Of a stretch of DNA of 5,812 bases, positions 1-5,801 are shown one piece after another. How positions within the stretch are numbered: position 1 is the stretch's first letter; every line of letters begins with the position of its first letter. A program made the translations under genes and the position numbers. Source of the stretch: Oscillospiraceae bacterium (GTDB taxonomy: Bacteria; Bacillota; Clostridia; Oscillospirales; Ruminococcaceae); assembly GCA_016303195.1 (NCBI GenBank), contig JAEDMD010000128.1, positions 1 through 5,812 of the forward strand. Direction: 5' to 3'. Under the pieces are notes generated by a model. The model was given only the letters and a program-made list of their open reading frames with translations, did no database searches and was not told where the DNA came from.

Positions 1-29
1 AGATAACATCCCCCTTGACCCCAGAACGT

Positions 30-48
30 GCGCCTGCGGCGCTTTTTT
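30..48 (+). terminator. Short intrinsic terminator of an upstream gene
   Basis: GCGCC (30-34) pairs with GGCGC (38-42) across a 3-base TGC loop, and six T follow directly (43-48). The stem is only 5 bp but all G/C. The run of T on the + strand fits a gene that ends to the left of the window. No gene end can be assigned in bases 1-29. Confidence 0.5.
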
Positions 49-98
49 ATATTTATTAAAAGTAAATGCTGTTGCCTTGGTTTGAATCGCTCAACTGC

Positions 99-127
99 TT
101 GAAATAACAATTAAAATGTGTTATAAT
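99..127 (+). promoter_or_regulatory. SigA-type promoter of pth (and probably mfd)
   Basis: The -35 box TTGAAA (99-104) is separated by exactly 17 bp from a perfect -10 box TATAAT (122-127). A TG at 119-120 adds an extended -10 element. Transcription would start near base 134, giving a leader of about 35 bases before the pth start. No operator-like dyad of note is seen around it, so constitutive expression is the simplest inference. Confidence 0.82.
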
Positions 128-168
128 ATTCATTTGATAAGATAATTGTATAATAAAGGAGAACAGAA

Positions 169-795
169 ATGAGTATATTTGATGTGTTCGACAGGATTTC
201 CGCAAATTCCAACGCACCGAAGGGTAAAATAGAATATGTGATATGCGGTCTTGGCAATCCGGGTATGGAATATGACAACACAAGGCATAATGCAGGCTTT
301 ATGGTTCTGGATATGCTTGCTTCACAGCTTGGCGAGGACATCAGCCGTCTCCGCTTCAAGGGCAAGACCGCAGAAGTGATGATAGGCGACAAGCGCTGTC
401 TCCTTCTCAAGCCCACGACCTATATGAACAACAGCGGTGAATCCGTAGTACAGGCGCTTGAATTCTACAAGATAGATGTTGACCATCTTATAGTAGTATG
501 CGATGATATCTCTCTTGATGCAGGCAAACTCCGCATACGCAGAAAGGGCAGTCACGGAGGCCACAACGGTCTCAGAAGCATATGCGATCTGACAGGCCGT
601 GACGATTTCCAGCGCATAAAGATGGGTGTCGGCAAGAAGCCGCATCCCGACTATGACCTTGCAAAATGGGTGCTTGGCAAATTCGGCAGTGAGGACAGCG
701 AGAAGATGAAGCAGTCCGCCGAAAACGCCTGTGAATGTCTCAGACTCATGGTTCAGGGCAAGACAGACGAAGCCATGAATAAGTTCAATTCGTAA
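169..795 (+). CDS. pth: Peptidyl-tRNA hydrolase (Pth)
   Basis: Pth cleaves the ester bond of peptidyl-tRNAs released prematurely by ribosomes, recycling tRNA in the cytoplasm; it is normally essential. The 208-residue product carries the whole bacterial Pth signature. GLGNPG (27-32) contains Asn30, and TRHNAG (38-43) contains the catalytic His40 (His20 in E. coli). KPTTYMNNSG (81-90) contains Asn87, DD (112-113) matches the Asp that orients the catalytic His, and GSHGGHNG (127-134) contains His132 and Asn133. Compared with the usual 185-195 residues there is an N-terminal extension of about 20 residues before the first beta strand. The start at 169 is supported by AGGAG at 157-161 with a 7-base spacer and a promoter just upstream; no in-frame ATG with a ribosome binding site lies closer to the conserved core. 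The last codons (Asn, Ser, stop) lie inside the palindromic repeat that follows. The pth-mfd order is conserved in Bacillota. The family call is very secure. Confidence 0.97.
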   Translation: MSIFDVFDRISANSNAPKGKIEYVICGLGNPGMEYDNTRHNAGFMVLDMLASQLGEDISRLRFKGKTAEVMIGDKRCLLLKPTTYMNNSGESVVQALEFYKIDVDHLIVVCDDISLDAGKLRIRRKGSHGGHNGLRSICDLTGRDDFQRIKMGVGKKPHPDYDLAKWVLGKFGSEDSEKMKQSAENACECLRLMVQGKTDEAMNKFNS

Positions 796-912
796 TTCGG
801 AATTAGGAATTCGGAATTGCGGTGTCCTCTGACAGGGACAGATCTAAAATTTTTTAATTCGTGAGCGAAGCGAACACAATAATTCCGAATTCCGCATTAC
901 GAATTCCGAATT
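787..912. repeat. 126-bp palindromic heptad repeat element between pth and mfd
   Basis: Left arm 787-818 and right arm 881-912 are inverted copies, matching at 28 of 32 positions. Each arm is four 7-bp units of AATTCGG type plus a final AATT (left units start at 787, 794, 801 and 808; right units at 881, 888, 895 and 902). The 62-bp centre holds a small hairpin, TGTCC (823-827) with GGACA (836-840), then an A4T6 tract (846-855) and TTCG/CGAA pairs near 858-869. It encodes nothing. It looks like a MITE-like or intergenic palindromic repeat, but mobility is inference: no clear target duplication is visible. In the pth-mfd transcript it would fold into a long hairpin and could affect mRNA processing or stability. 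The T6 tract lies 9 bases after the small hairpin, so it is a poor terminator. Confidence 0.8.
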
Positions 913-932
913 AATATAGAGAGAGGGTCAAG

Positions 933-3900
933 ATGAATATATTCAGCAGTATTTTTTCGGAGCTTTCGGGGTATAAAAGCATCCGTGAAGCTATCGGCAA
1001 AAAGATATCGCCCGTCTCCGTGACGGGGCTTTCCCATATACACAGGGCGCACCTCATCCATGCCCTCAGCGGTGAAAAAATAAATCTCGTCATAACGGGT
1101 TCGGAAGCTGAAGCAAAAAAGCTCTGCGACGATATCAACACTATGGCAGGCTCGGAAACGGCTGTGCTTTTCCCGTCAAAGGAATATGTTTTCACTCCCG
1201 TTGACAGCACCAACCACGAATACGAATATATGCGTATCTCCGCACTTTCAAGAGCAATTTCGGGCAACTGCGGAGTTATCTGTGCAAGCATCGAGGCTGT
1301 CATGCAGCCGACTATTCCTGTGGGAGTCCTCATCGCATCTGCTGTCGAACTGAAACAGGGACAGGAAGTTGACCTGAAAGAGCTTTCCGCTACCCTTGCA
1401 AAATGCGGCTATCAGCGCTGTGAAAAAGTCGAGGGAGCATCACAGTTCTCAGTCCGTGGCTCTATTGTGGATATCTTCCCTGTGCAGGCTGACAAGCCTG
1501 TCCGTATTGAACTATGGGGCGACGAGATAGACACGATATCAGAATTCGAGACTGATTCCCAGCGCCGTACCGACCAGCTTGAAAGCGTAAAAATATCCCC
1601 TGCCAGCGAAGTTCTCTATGACGGAAACGAACTCGCCGATAAGATAGATGCACTCTGCAAAAAAGTCCGTGGCAAGCACATGGAGCTTGTCCGTGAGCAT
1701 CTCGGTGCGGATGTACACAGATTGCAGGGCGGTGAAGTTCTCGCCCACGGCATGAAGTATTATCCCCTTGTCTACGGCGAGCCAACAACTGTTTTCGATT
1801 ATATCGACGGAACTGTCCTTTTCAGCGATTATTCGGACATCATGGAAAACGCCAACGGCATAATGTCAAGGCAAAACGAGGATGTGAAAATACTCATCGA
1901 GGACGGACAGCTCTGCAAGGGTCTGGACGGCTATATACTCGAACTTCCGCAGATACATCATATCGCTGAAAAGCACGTTTGTCTCTATATGTCCAGCTTT
2001 ATGCAGGGCGGCGAAAGAATAGACTTCCGCAGACTTGTCAGCTTTGAAGCAATGCAGACAGCTTCATGGAGCGGCGAGATGAAACAGCTTGTGGAAGACC
2101 TTGCTGATTTCAAATCCCGTGGTTACAGGATGATACTTGCGGCAGGAAGCGAAAAGACACTTGCCATAATCCAGCAGGACCTTAATGATGAGGGCATCCC
2201 GTGTGACCTTGCAAATCACGGAATAGAGCCGCAGAAAGGCAGAGTAGTCCTCATGTCGGGCAGTTTCTCAGGCGGCTTTGAATATCCCGAAAACAAGACC
2301 GTTCTCATAACTCAGGGACGCTCGATGGATTCCGCCAGAAAGAACCGCCGCAAAAAGAAGAACAAGGCCGAGGAAATACGCTCCCTTGCCGATATCACCG
2401 AGGGCGACCTTGTTGTACATTCAGGCCACGGAATCGGCAGATTCATCGGTATCCGCAAGCTGGAGCTTGAAGGTGTCACAAAAGACTACATCACAATACA
2501 GTACGCAGGTACGGATAAACTTTACATCCCCGTAACTCAGCTTGATATGGTATCAAAATATATAGGCCCTCGTGATGACAGCGGTGTCAAGCTGAACAAG
2601 CTCAGCTCCAACGAGTGGCAGAAGACCCGAAACAACGTAAAACACGCTGTTAAGGATATGGCGCATGAGCTTATCGCTCTTTATGCCAAGCGTGAGCAGA
2701 GTGTGGGATTCGCATTCTATCCCGATGACGAGATACAGCATGATTTCGAGGAGCGTTTCCCATACGTTGAAACTGATGACCAGTTGCAGTCTATCGCCGA
2801 GATCAAGGCGGATATGGAACGTGCAAGACCGATGGAGAGACTTCTCTGCGGTGACGTTGGATTCGGCAAAACGGAAGTTGCCCTACGTGCGGCTATGAAG
2901 TGCGTACTTTCGGGAAAACAGTGCGCTCTCCTTGCACCGACTACCGTTCTCGCATGGCAGCATTACCAGACCGCTCTGCGCCGTTTCGAGCATTTCCCCG
3001 TCAATGTGGAACTCCTCAGCAGATACCGTTCGCCGAAACAGCAGGAAGAAATAATCAAGAAGCTGAAACAGGGAAAAATAGACCTTATCATCGGCACTCA
3101 CAAGATAATCCAGAAATCCGTTGTATTCAAGGATCTGGGACTTGCCATCATCGACGAGGAACAGCGTTTCGGAGTTGCCCACAAGGAGAAATTCAAGGAG
3201 AGTTTTTCGGGCGTGGATGTGCTGATGCTCTCCGCTACGCCTATCCCCCGAACACTGAATATGGCAATGAGCGGCATACGTGATATGTCCGTTCTTGAAG
3301 AACCTCCGCAGGACAGATATCCCGTCCAGACATACGTTATCGAGTACAACATCGGCACGCTAATTCAGGCGATAGTCCGTGAACTCCGCCGTGGAGGTCA
3401 GGTCTACTACATCCATAACCGAGTCGAGACTATACAGAGCTGTGCGGCAAAATTACAGCAGTTTCTCCCCGATGCAAGGATAGCCTATGCACACGGTCAG
3501 ATGAGCGAGGACGAAATGTCCGACATCTGGGAACAGCTTGTGGAGCATGAGATAGATATACTCATATGTACGACCATCATCGAGACAGGTGTTGACGTAC
3601 CGAATGTCAATACGCTTATCATCGAGGATTCCGACCGATTCGGACTTTCACAGCTTTATCAGCTCCGTGGCCGTGTTGGACGTTCAAACCGCCGTGGCTA
3701 TGCATATTTCACCTATCAGCGTGACAAGGTGCTGACGGAAGTTGCCACAAAGCGACTGAACGCAATGCGTGAATTCACTCAGTTCGGAAGCGGATTCCGT
3801 ATCGCTCTCCGTGACCTTGAGATACGTGGAGCAGGAAGCATCCTCGGAGGCAGACAGCACGGACATATGGAAGCTGTCGGATACGATATGTATCTGAAAC

Positions 3901-4397
3901 TCCTTTCCGAGGCGATTGCCGAAGAAAAGGGCGAACAGCCTGAAAAGATACCCGAATGTCTGGTGGATATCCAGATAGATGCCCACATCCCCGAAAGCTA
4001 TATTTCAAGCCTTAATCAGCGTATAGATATGTACCGAAAGATAATGCTCGTCAACGAGGACAGCGACAAGACCGACCTGATAGATGAGCTTATCGACCGT
4101 TACGGCGATCCGCCGAAGTCGGTGCTGGGACTTGTTGAAGTATCACTTCTGAGAAACAAGGCGGCTCATCTGGGTATCACCGAAATCTCGCAGAAAAACG
4201 GTGCTATGTATTTCTACACCGAGTATCTCTGTCCTGAGCAGATCGCAGCACTGTCGCAGGCTTACAAGGGCAAGATAACATTCAACGGCATGGGAAAATC
4301 CTACGTTTCCGTTAAGATATCGCCAAAAATGAAGCCTTTTGACATGATGAAAGAAACCGTTGAACTGATATATCAGAATCGTCAGGCAACTGCGTAA
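933..4397 (+). CDS. mfd: Transcription-repair coupling factor Mfd
   Basis: Mfd is an ATP-driven DNA translocase that binds RNA polymerase stalled at lesions, pushes it off the DNA and recruits UvrA for nucleotide excision repair. The 1154-residue product is full length (E. coli Mfd has 1148). In order: a UvrB-like N-terminal module (about 1-350), with RGSIVDIFP (175-183) and DSQRRT (208-213) and, as is normal for Mfd, no Walker A lysine; a linker domain; the CarD-like RNA polymerase-interacting domain (about 485-560, GDLVVHSGHGIGRF from 491); and a RecG-like SF2 motor. The motor has Walker A GDVGFGKT (640-647), DEEQ (741-744), SATPIPRT (767-774), TTIIETGVDVPN (880-891) and QLRGRVGR (910-917). 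The translocation (TRG) region follows, FGSGFRIALRDLEIRGAG (951-968) with GGRQHGH after it, then the C-terminal regulatory domain (about 1005-1105). The start is set by GAGGG (923-927), 5 bases before the ATG, directly after the palindromic repeat. No promoter of its own is convincing, so co-transcription with pth is likely. No frameshift or lost motif was seen. Confidence 0.98.
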   Translation: MNIFSSIFSELSGYKSIREAIGKKISPVSVTGLSHIHRAHLIHALSGEKINLVITGSEAEAKKLCDDINTMAGSETAVLFPSKEYVFTPVDSTNHEYEYMRISALSRAISGNCGVICASIEAVMQPTIPVGVLIASAVELKQGQEVDLKELSATLAKCGYQRCEKVEGASQFSVRGSIVDIFPVQADKPVRIELWGDEIDTISEFETDSQRRTDQLESVKISPASEVLYDGNELADKIDALCKKVRGKHMELVREHLGADVHRLQGGEVLAHGMKYYPLVYGEPTTVFDYIDGTVLFSDYSDIMENANGIMSRQNEDVKILIEDGQLCKGLDGYILELPQIHHIAEKHVCLYMSSFMQGGERIDFRRLVSFEAMQTASWSGEMKQLVEDLADFKSRGYRMILAAGSEKTLAIIQQDLNDEGIPCDLANHGIEPQKGRVVLMSGSFSGGFEYPENKTVLITQGRSMDSARKNRRKKKNKAEEIRSLADITEGDLVVHSGHGIGRFIGIRKLELEGVTKDYITIQYAGTDKLYIPVTQLDMVSKYIGPRDDSGVKLNKLSSNEWQKTRNNVKHAVKDMAHELIALYAKREQSVGFAFYPDDEIQHDFEERFPYVETDDQLQSIAEIKADMERARPMERLLCGDVGFGKTEVALRAAMKCVLSGKQCALLAPTTVLAWQHYQTALRRFEHFPVNVELLSRYRSPKQQEEIIKKLKQGKIDLIIGTHKIIQKSVVFKDLGLAIIDEEQRFGVAHKEKFKESFSGVDVLMLSATPIPRTLNMAMSGIRDMSVLEEPPQDRYPVQTYVIEYNIGTLIQAIVRELRRGGQVYYIHNRVETIQSCAAKLQQFLPDARIAYAHGQMSEDEMSDIWEQLVEHEIDILICTTIIETGVDVPNVNTLIIEDSDRFGLSQLYQLRGRVGRSNRRGYAYFTYQRDKVLTEVATKRLNAMREFTQFGSGFRIALRDLEIRGAGSILGGRQHGHMEAVGYDMYLKLLSEAIAEEKGEQPEKIPECLVDIQIDAHIPESYISSLNQRIDMYRKIMLVNEDSDKTDLIDELIDRYGDPPKSVLGLVEVSLLRNKAAHLGITEISQKNGAMYFYTEYLCPEQIAALSQAYKGKITFNGMGKSYVSVKISPKMKPFDMMKETVELIYQNRQATA

Positions 4398-4425
4398 AAT
4401 AAAAACACAATTAACATTTAATTAA

Positions 4426-4446
4426 TAATAAATTCTGAATTTATTA
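4426..4446. repeat. Perfect A+T-rich dyad downstream of mfd
   Basis: Ten-base arms TAATAAATTC (4426-4435) and GAATTTATTA (4437-4446) are perfectly complementary around one central base. It lies 29 bases after the mfd stop codon and about 35 bases upstream of the next -10 box. It is too A+T-rich and lacks a T run, so it is not a good terminator. It could be a protein-binding site or a decayed piece of the AATTCGG heptad repeat, whose right arm resembles 4431-4453. Confidence 0.6.
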
Positions 4447-4453
4447 CGAATTC
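4431..4453. repeat. Probable fragment of the AATTCGG heptad repeat
   Basis: AATTCTGAATT (4431-4441), one T, then ATTACGAATTC (4443-4453) parallels 881-906 of the element upstream of mfd. There AATTCCGAATT is followed by CCGC and then the identical 11-mer ATTACGAATTC (896-906). The two stretches differ by one substitution and a 3-base length change in the spacer. The A+T-rich simple composition means chance similarity is not excluded. Confidence 0.45.
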
Positions 4454-4476
4454 TCACAATAATTCATCACAATAAT
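4454..4476 (+). promoter_or_regulatory. 10-bp direct repeat upstream of the lipoprotein promoter
   Basis: TCACAATAAT occurs at 4454-4463 and again at 4467-4476, a 13-bp period, ending 5 bases before the candidate -10 box at 4481. The pair covers the region where a -35 box should be, and none close to consensus is present. It may be an activator or repressor site, but this is inference from position only. Confidence 0.4.
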
Positions 4477-4477
4477 A

Positions 4478-4486
4478 TGATAAAAT
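4478..4486 (+). promoter_or_regulatory. Extended -10 promoter of the lipoprotein gene
   Basis: TGA then TAAAAT (4481-4486) forms an extended -10 box matching TATAAT at five of six positions, without a recognisable -35 box. An overlapping alternative is TATGAT (4476-4481) with CTCACA (4453-4458) at a 17-bp spacing. Either would start transcription near 4488-4493 and give a leader of about 86-91 bases. A promoter is expected here because the gene is 181 bases from mfd and has its own terminator. Confidence 0.55.
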
Positions 4487-4501
4487 AGTTACTATGAGAG
4501 G

Positions 4502-4557
4502 TTCAGGCATGATATTGTCTGAAAAAACGCTGCGGCAGTGCCAATGTCTGCCGCAGC
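4502..4557 (+). promoter_or_regulatory. Two-hairpin 5' leader of the lipoprotein mRNA
   Basis: Hairpin 1 pairs TTCAGGC (4502-4508) with GTCTGAA (4517-4523), 7 bp including one G-U pair, around an 8-base loop. Hairpin 2 pairs GCTGCGGCAG (4529-4538) with CTGCCGCAGC (4548-4557), 10 perfect G/C-rich bp around a 9-base loop. Hairpin 2 ends 8 bases before the ribosome binding site AAGGAG (4566-4571). There is no T run after it on the + strand, so it does not terminate the sense transcript. Read on the - strand it is followed by six T (complement of A 4522-4527), the form of an intrinsic terminator for antisense transcription. It matches no riboswitch class that I recognise. Confidence 0.6.
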
Positions 4558-4578
4558 ACATCAATAAGGAGATAAACT

Positions 4579-5460
4579 ATGAAATACAGAAATATACTCG
4601 CAGGCGCTATGGCATTTGCTTTAGCAGCAGCGGCAGCAGGATGCAGCAACAACAACGATACATCCGAGCCGTCATCAGTTCCCGAAACTACCGCTGCGAC
4701 CGAGCCTGAGACTACCACAGCCGTGGAAACGACAGAAGCCGCAACCGAAGAAGTCACCGAGGAGGAACGCACTCAGCCCGAACCTGTTGAGGCTTCCGAC
4801 CCTAATGCTGTCACTTTCGATGATGGAGATTTTTCATTCGTCACCGTTATTTCCGACGATGAGCAGGCGGCAGTGGGCGAGCTTTCGGTGGAGGAAGTAA
4901 TGGGCAACAAGATGCTGAAATTCACTGATGACAATTCAGTTCCGCTTGAAGGAAAAGTCCAGAAACTCAGCATAAATGCGGCTCAGCTCGTAGGTCTTGA
5001 AAATCTGCCGAAGGTGCGTAAAATAGAATTCGACCTCTATGCCGAAGCCACCGCTGATAATTTCGTGAACGAGGACGGCGAGAATGTCAATGCTCCCGGC
5101 TGGATAGGCGGAGGCGGCGGAACTGTCACTTCAAGAGACGAAAAATGGTACGATTTCGATGAATTCTCAGGCGGCGAGTATGATTTTCCACTGTCAGGCG
5201 CAGTTCACGGCGAATTCAAGTTTCTGCTGGCAGACAGCGGTGTATGCTGGTCTGAGGATATGACAGCAGCTAATTTTCTCATAATGCGCTGGGGACTTTC
5301 CAACGAGGCTGATCTGTACCTTGATAATATCATTTTCTATGACGAGGACGGAAATTCAATCCCGATAGTCAACGAGCCTATCGAAGTGCCTGAGGGAGAA
5401 GAAGTTCCCGAAGAAGCTCCCGAAGAAGCTCCCGTTGAAGAAACCTCTGCGGAGCAGTAA
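4579..5460 (+). CDS. Secreted lipoprotein of unknown function, beta-rich possible carbohydrate-binding-like domain
   Basis: The 293-residue product begins with a lipoprotein signal peptide: a short basic start (MKYR), a hydrophobic Ala-rich core and a lipobox ending AAGC, with Cys22 as the lipidation site. It should therefore be anchored to the outer face of the membrane. Residues 23 to about 75 are a Thr/Glu/Pro-rich linker. Residues about 76-262 form a beta-rich domain with Trp175, a Gly5 stretch (177-181), Trp190-Tyr191, Trp224 and Trp238, ending in LYLDNIIFYDEDG (246-258). A terminal Asp-Asn-hydrophobic strand of this kind is typical of jelly-roll carbohydrate-binding modules, so glycan binding is possible but not shown. 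The tail (about 267-293) is acidic Pro/Glu-rich with a tandem PEEA repeat. No enzyme motif was recognised. The start is supported by AAGGAG (4566-4571) with a 7-base spacer and by the signal peptide. It has its own promoter and terminator, so a shared role with mfd is not implied. Coding and lipoprotein calls are firm; function is unknown. Confidence 0.9.
   Translation: MKYRNILAGAMAFALAAAAAGCSNNNDTSEPSSVPETTAATEPETTTAVETTEAATEEVTEEERTQPEPVEASDPNAVTFDDGDFSFVTVISDDEQAAVGELSVEEVMGNKMLKFTDDNSVPLEGKVQKLSINAAQLVGLENLPKVRKIEFDLYAEATADNFVNEDGENVNAPGWIGGGGGTVTSRDEKWYDFDEFSGGEYDFPLSGAVHGEFKFLLADSGVCWSEDMTAANFLIMRWGLSNEADLYLDNIIFYDEDGNSIPIVNEPIEVPEGEEVPEEAPEEAPVEETSAEQ
5407..5442 (+). repeat. In-frame 12-bp tandem repeat encoding PEEA
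   Basis: CCCGAAGAAGCT occurs twice in tandem (5407-5418 and 5419-5430), followed by a diverged third unit CCCGTTGAAGAA (5431-5442). The units are in frame and encode PEEA-PEEA-PVEE (residues 277-288) in the acidic tail of the lipoprotein. Copy number could vary between strains by slippage without changing the frame. Confidence 0.75.
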
Positions 5461-5494
5461 ACAGTTGATAATGCTTGTTTCATAATGAGCAGAT

Positions 5495-5577
5495 ATTATA
5501 GGCAACACCGCACAAAGCCCGCCTGACGGCTTGGCGGCGCATCTGCACCACCAGCTCTGTGCGGTGTTGCCTATAAT
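5495..5577. repeat. 83-bp inverted-repeat element in the lipoprotein 3' region
   Basis: The left arm ATTATAGGCAACACCGCACA (5495-5514) is perfectly complementary to 5558-5577 over 20 bp. After one mismatch AGC/GCT pairs extend the arms to 5518 and 5554. The 35-base centre has an inner hairpin, CCGCC (5519-5523) with GGCGG (5533-5537). It is more G+C-rich than the DNA around it, encodes nothing, begins 35 bases after the lipoprotein stop and has no T run after it, so it is not itself a classical terminator. It has the form of a MITE or an interspersed palindromic repeat. Its centre and size differ from the 787-912 element, so it is a second family. Dispersal in the genome cannot be seen from one window. 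Confidence 0.8.
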
Positions 5578-5600
5578 CAAACAAAGGTCATAACCATATC

Positions 5601-5631
5601 GGGCGCAGATAATTCTGCGTCCACTTTTTTT
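5601..5631 (+). terminator. Intrinsic terminator of the lipoprotein gene
   Basis: GGGCGCAGA (5601-5609) pairs with TCTGCGTCC (5614-5622), 9 bp with one G-U pair and a TAAT loop. Two bases later seven T follow (5625-5631). This is a canonical Rho-independent terminator on the + strand. It lies 140 bases past the lipoprotein stop codon, so the 83-bp inverted repeat would be part of the 3' untranslated region. Confidence 0.9.
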
Positions 5632-5772
5632 GCGGATAAATATTATCATGAAAAAACAGCCAACAGCAGAACAACTTGCTTTCTATTACTGACAGCTTTG
5701 TAAAAAAATAACAAAAAAGATGCCGCTTATATGTCAAAGTGGTAAAAATTTTGGAAAACGGGCTGTTTTTGC
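5632..5772. other. Noncoding stretch between terminator and right-edge promoter
   Basis: This A+T-rich stretch has no supported gene. A 14-codon ATG reading frame at 5648-5692 has no ribosome binding site. AAAAACAGCC (5652-5661) and GGCTGTTTTT (5761-5770) are complementary but 99 bases apart and rest largely on A and T runs. Part of the stretch probably serves as the upstream region of the promoter at 5773. Confidence 0.5.
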
Positions 5773-5801
5773 GTGACATTTCATTTTTACTGTGATATAA
5801 T
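5773..5801 (+). promoter_or_regulatory. Strong extended -10 promoter facing the right edge
   Basis: The -35 box GTGACA (5773-5778) matches TTGACA at five of six positions. A 17-bp spacer leads to a perfect TATAAT (5796-5801) with TG at 5793-5794. Transcription would start near 5808, so the gene or RNA it drives lies beyond the window. ATGTCA (5731-5736) and TGACAT (5774-5779) form a widely spaced inverted pair, the second over the -35 box; this may be chance. Confidence 0.8.

Noticed and set aside
149..154. Second perfect TATAAT upstream of pth
   Set aside because: Transcription from it would begin at about base 161, inside or after the pth ribosome binding site at 157-161. No -35 box fits. 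The 99-127 promoter explains the gene better.
823..855. Possible terminator between pth and mfd
   Set aside because: The stem is only 5 bp with an 8-base loop, and the T run starts 9 bases after it. This does not meet the usual form of an intrinsic terminator.
878..917. Possible mfd promoter (AATAAT at 878-883 or TAATAT at 912-917)
   Set aside because: Neither has a -35 box at 16-18 bp. The second would start transcription within or after the ribosome binding site.
2665..3283. Overlapping + strand reading frames inside mfd
   Set aside because: They are out-of-frame shadows of the Mfd motor domain, which is intact with all its motifs. They lack their own ribosome binding sites and family features.
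4494..4709. 71-codon + strand reading frame overlapping the start of the lipoprotein gene
   Set aside because: It has no ribosome binding site before its ATG, runs through both leader hairpins, is out of frame with the well-supported lipoprotein and shows no recognisable family. A leaderless start from the nearby promoter is conceivable but unsupported.
5648..5692. 14-codon reading frame after the lipoprotein terminator
   Set aside because: It has no ribosome binding site, lies directly after a terminator with no promoter in between, and is too short to judge.
5652..5770. Complementary AAAAACAGCC and GGCTGTTTTT 99 bases apart
   Set aside because: The match depends largely on A and T runs in A+T-rich DNA, and the second copy lies just upstream of a promoter, so it is probably chance.
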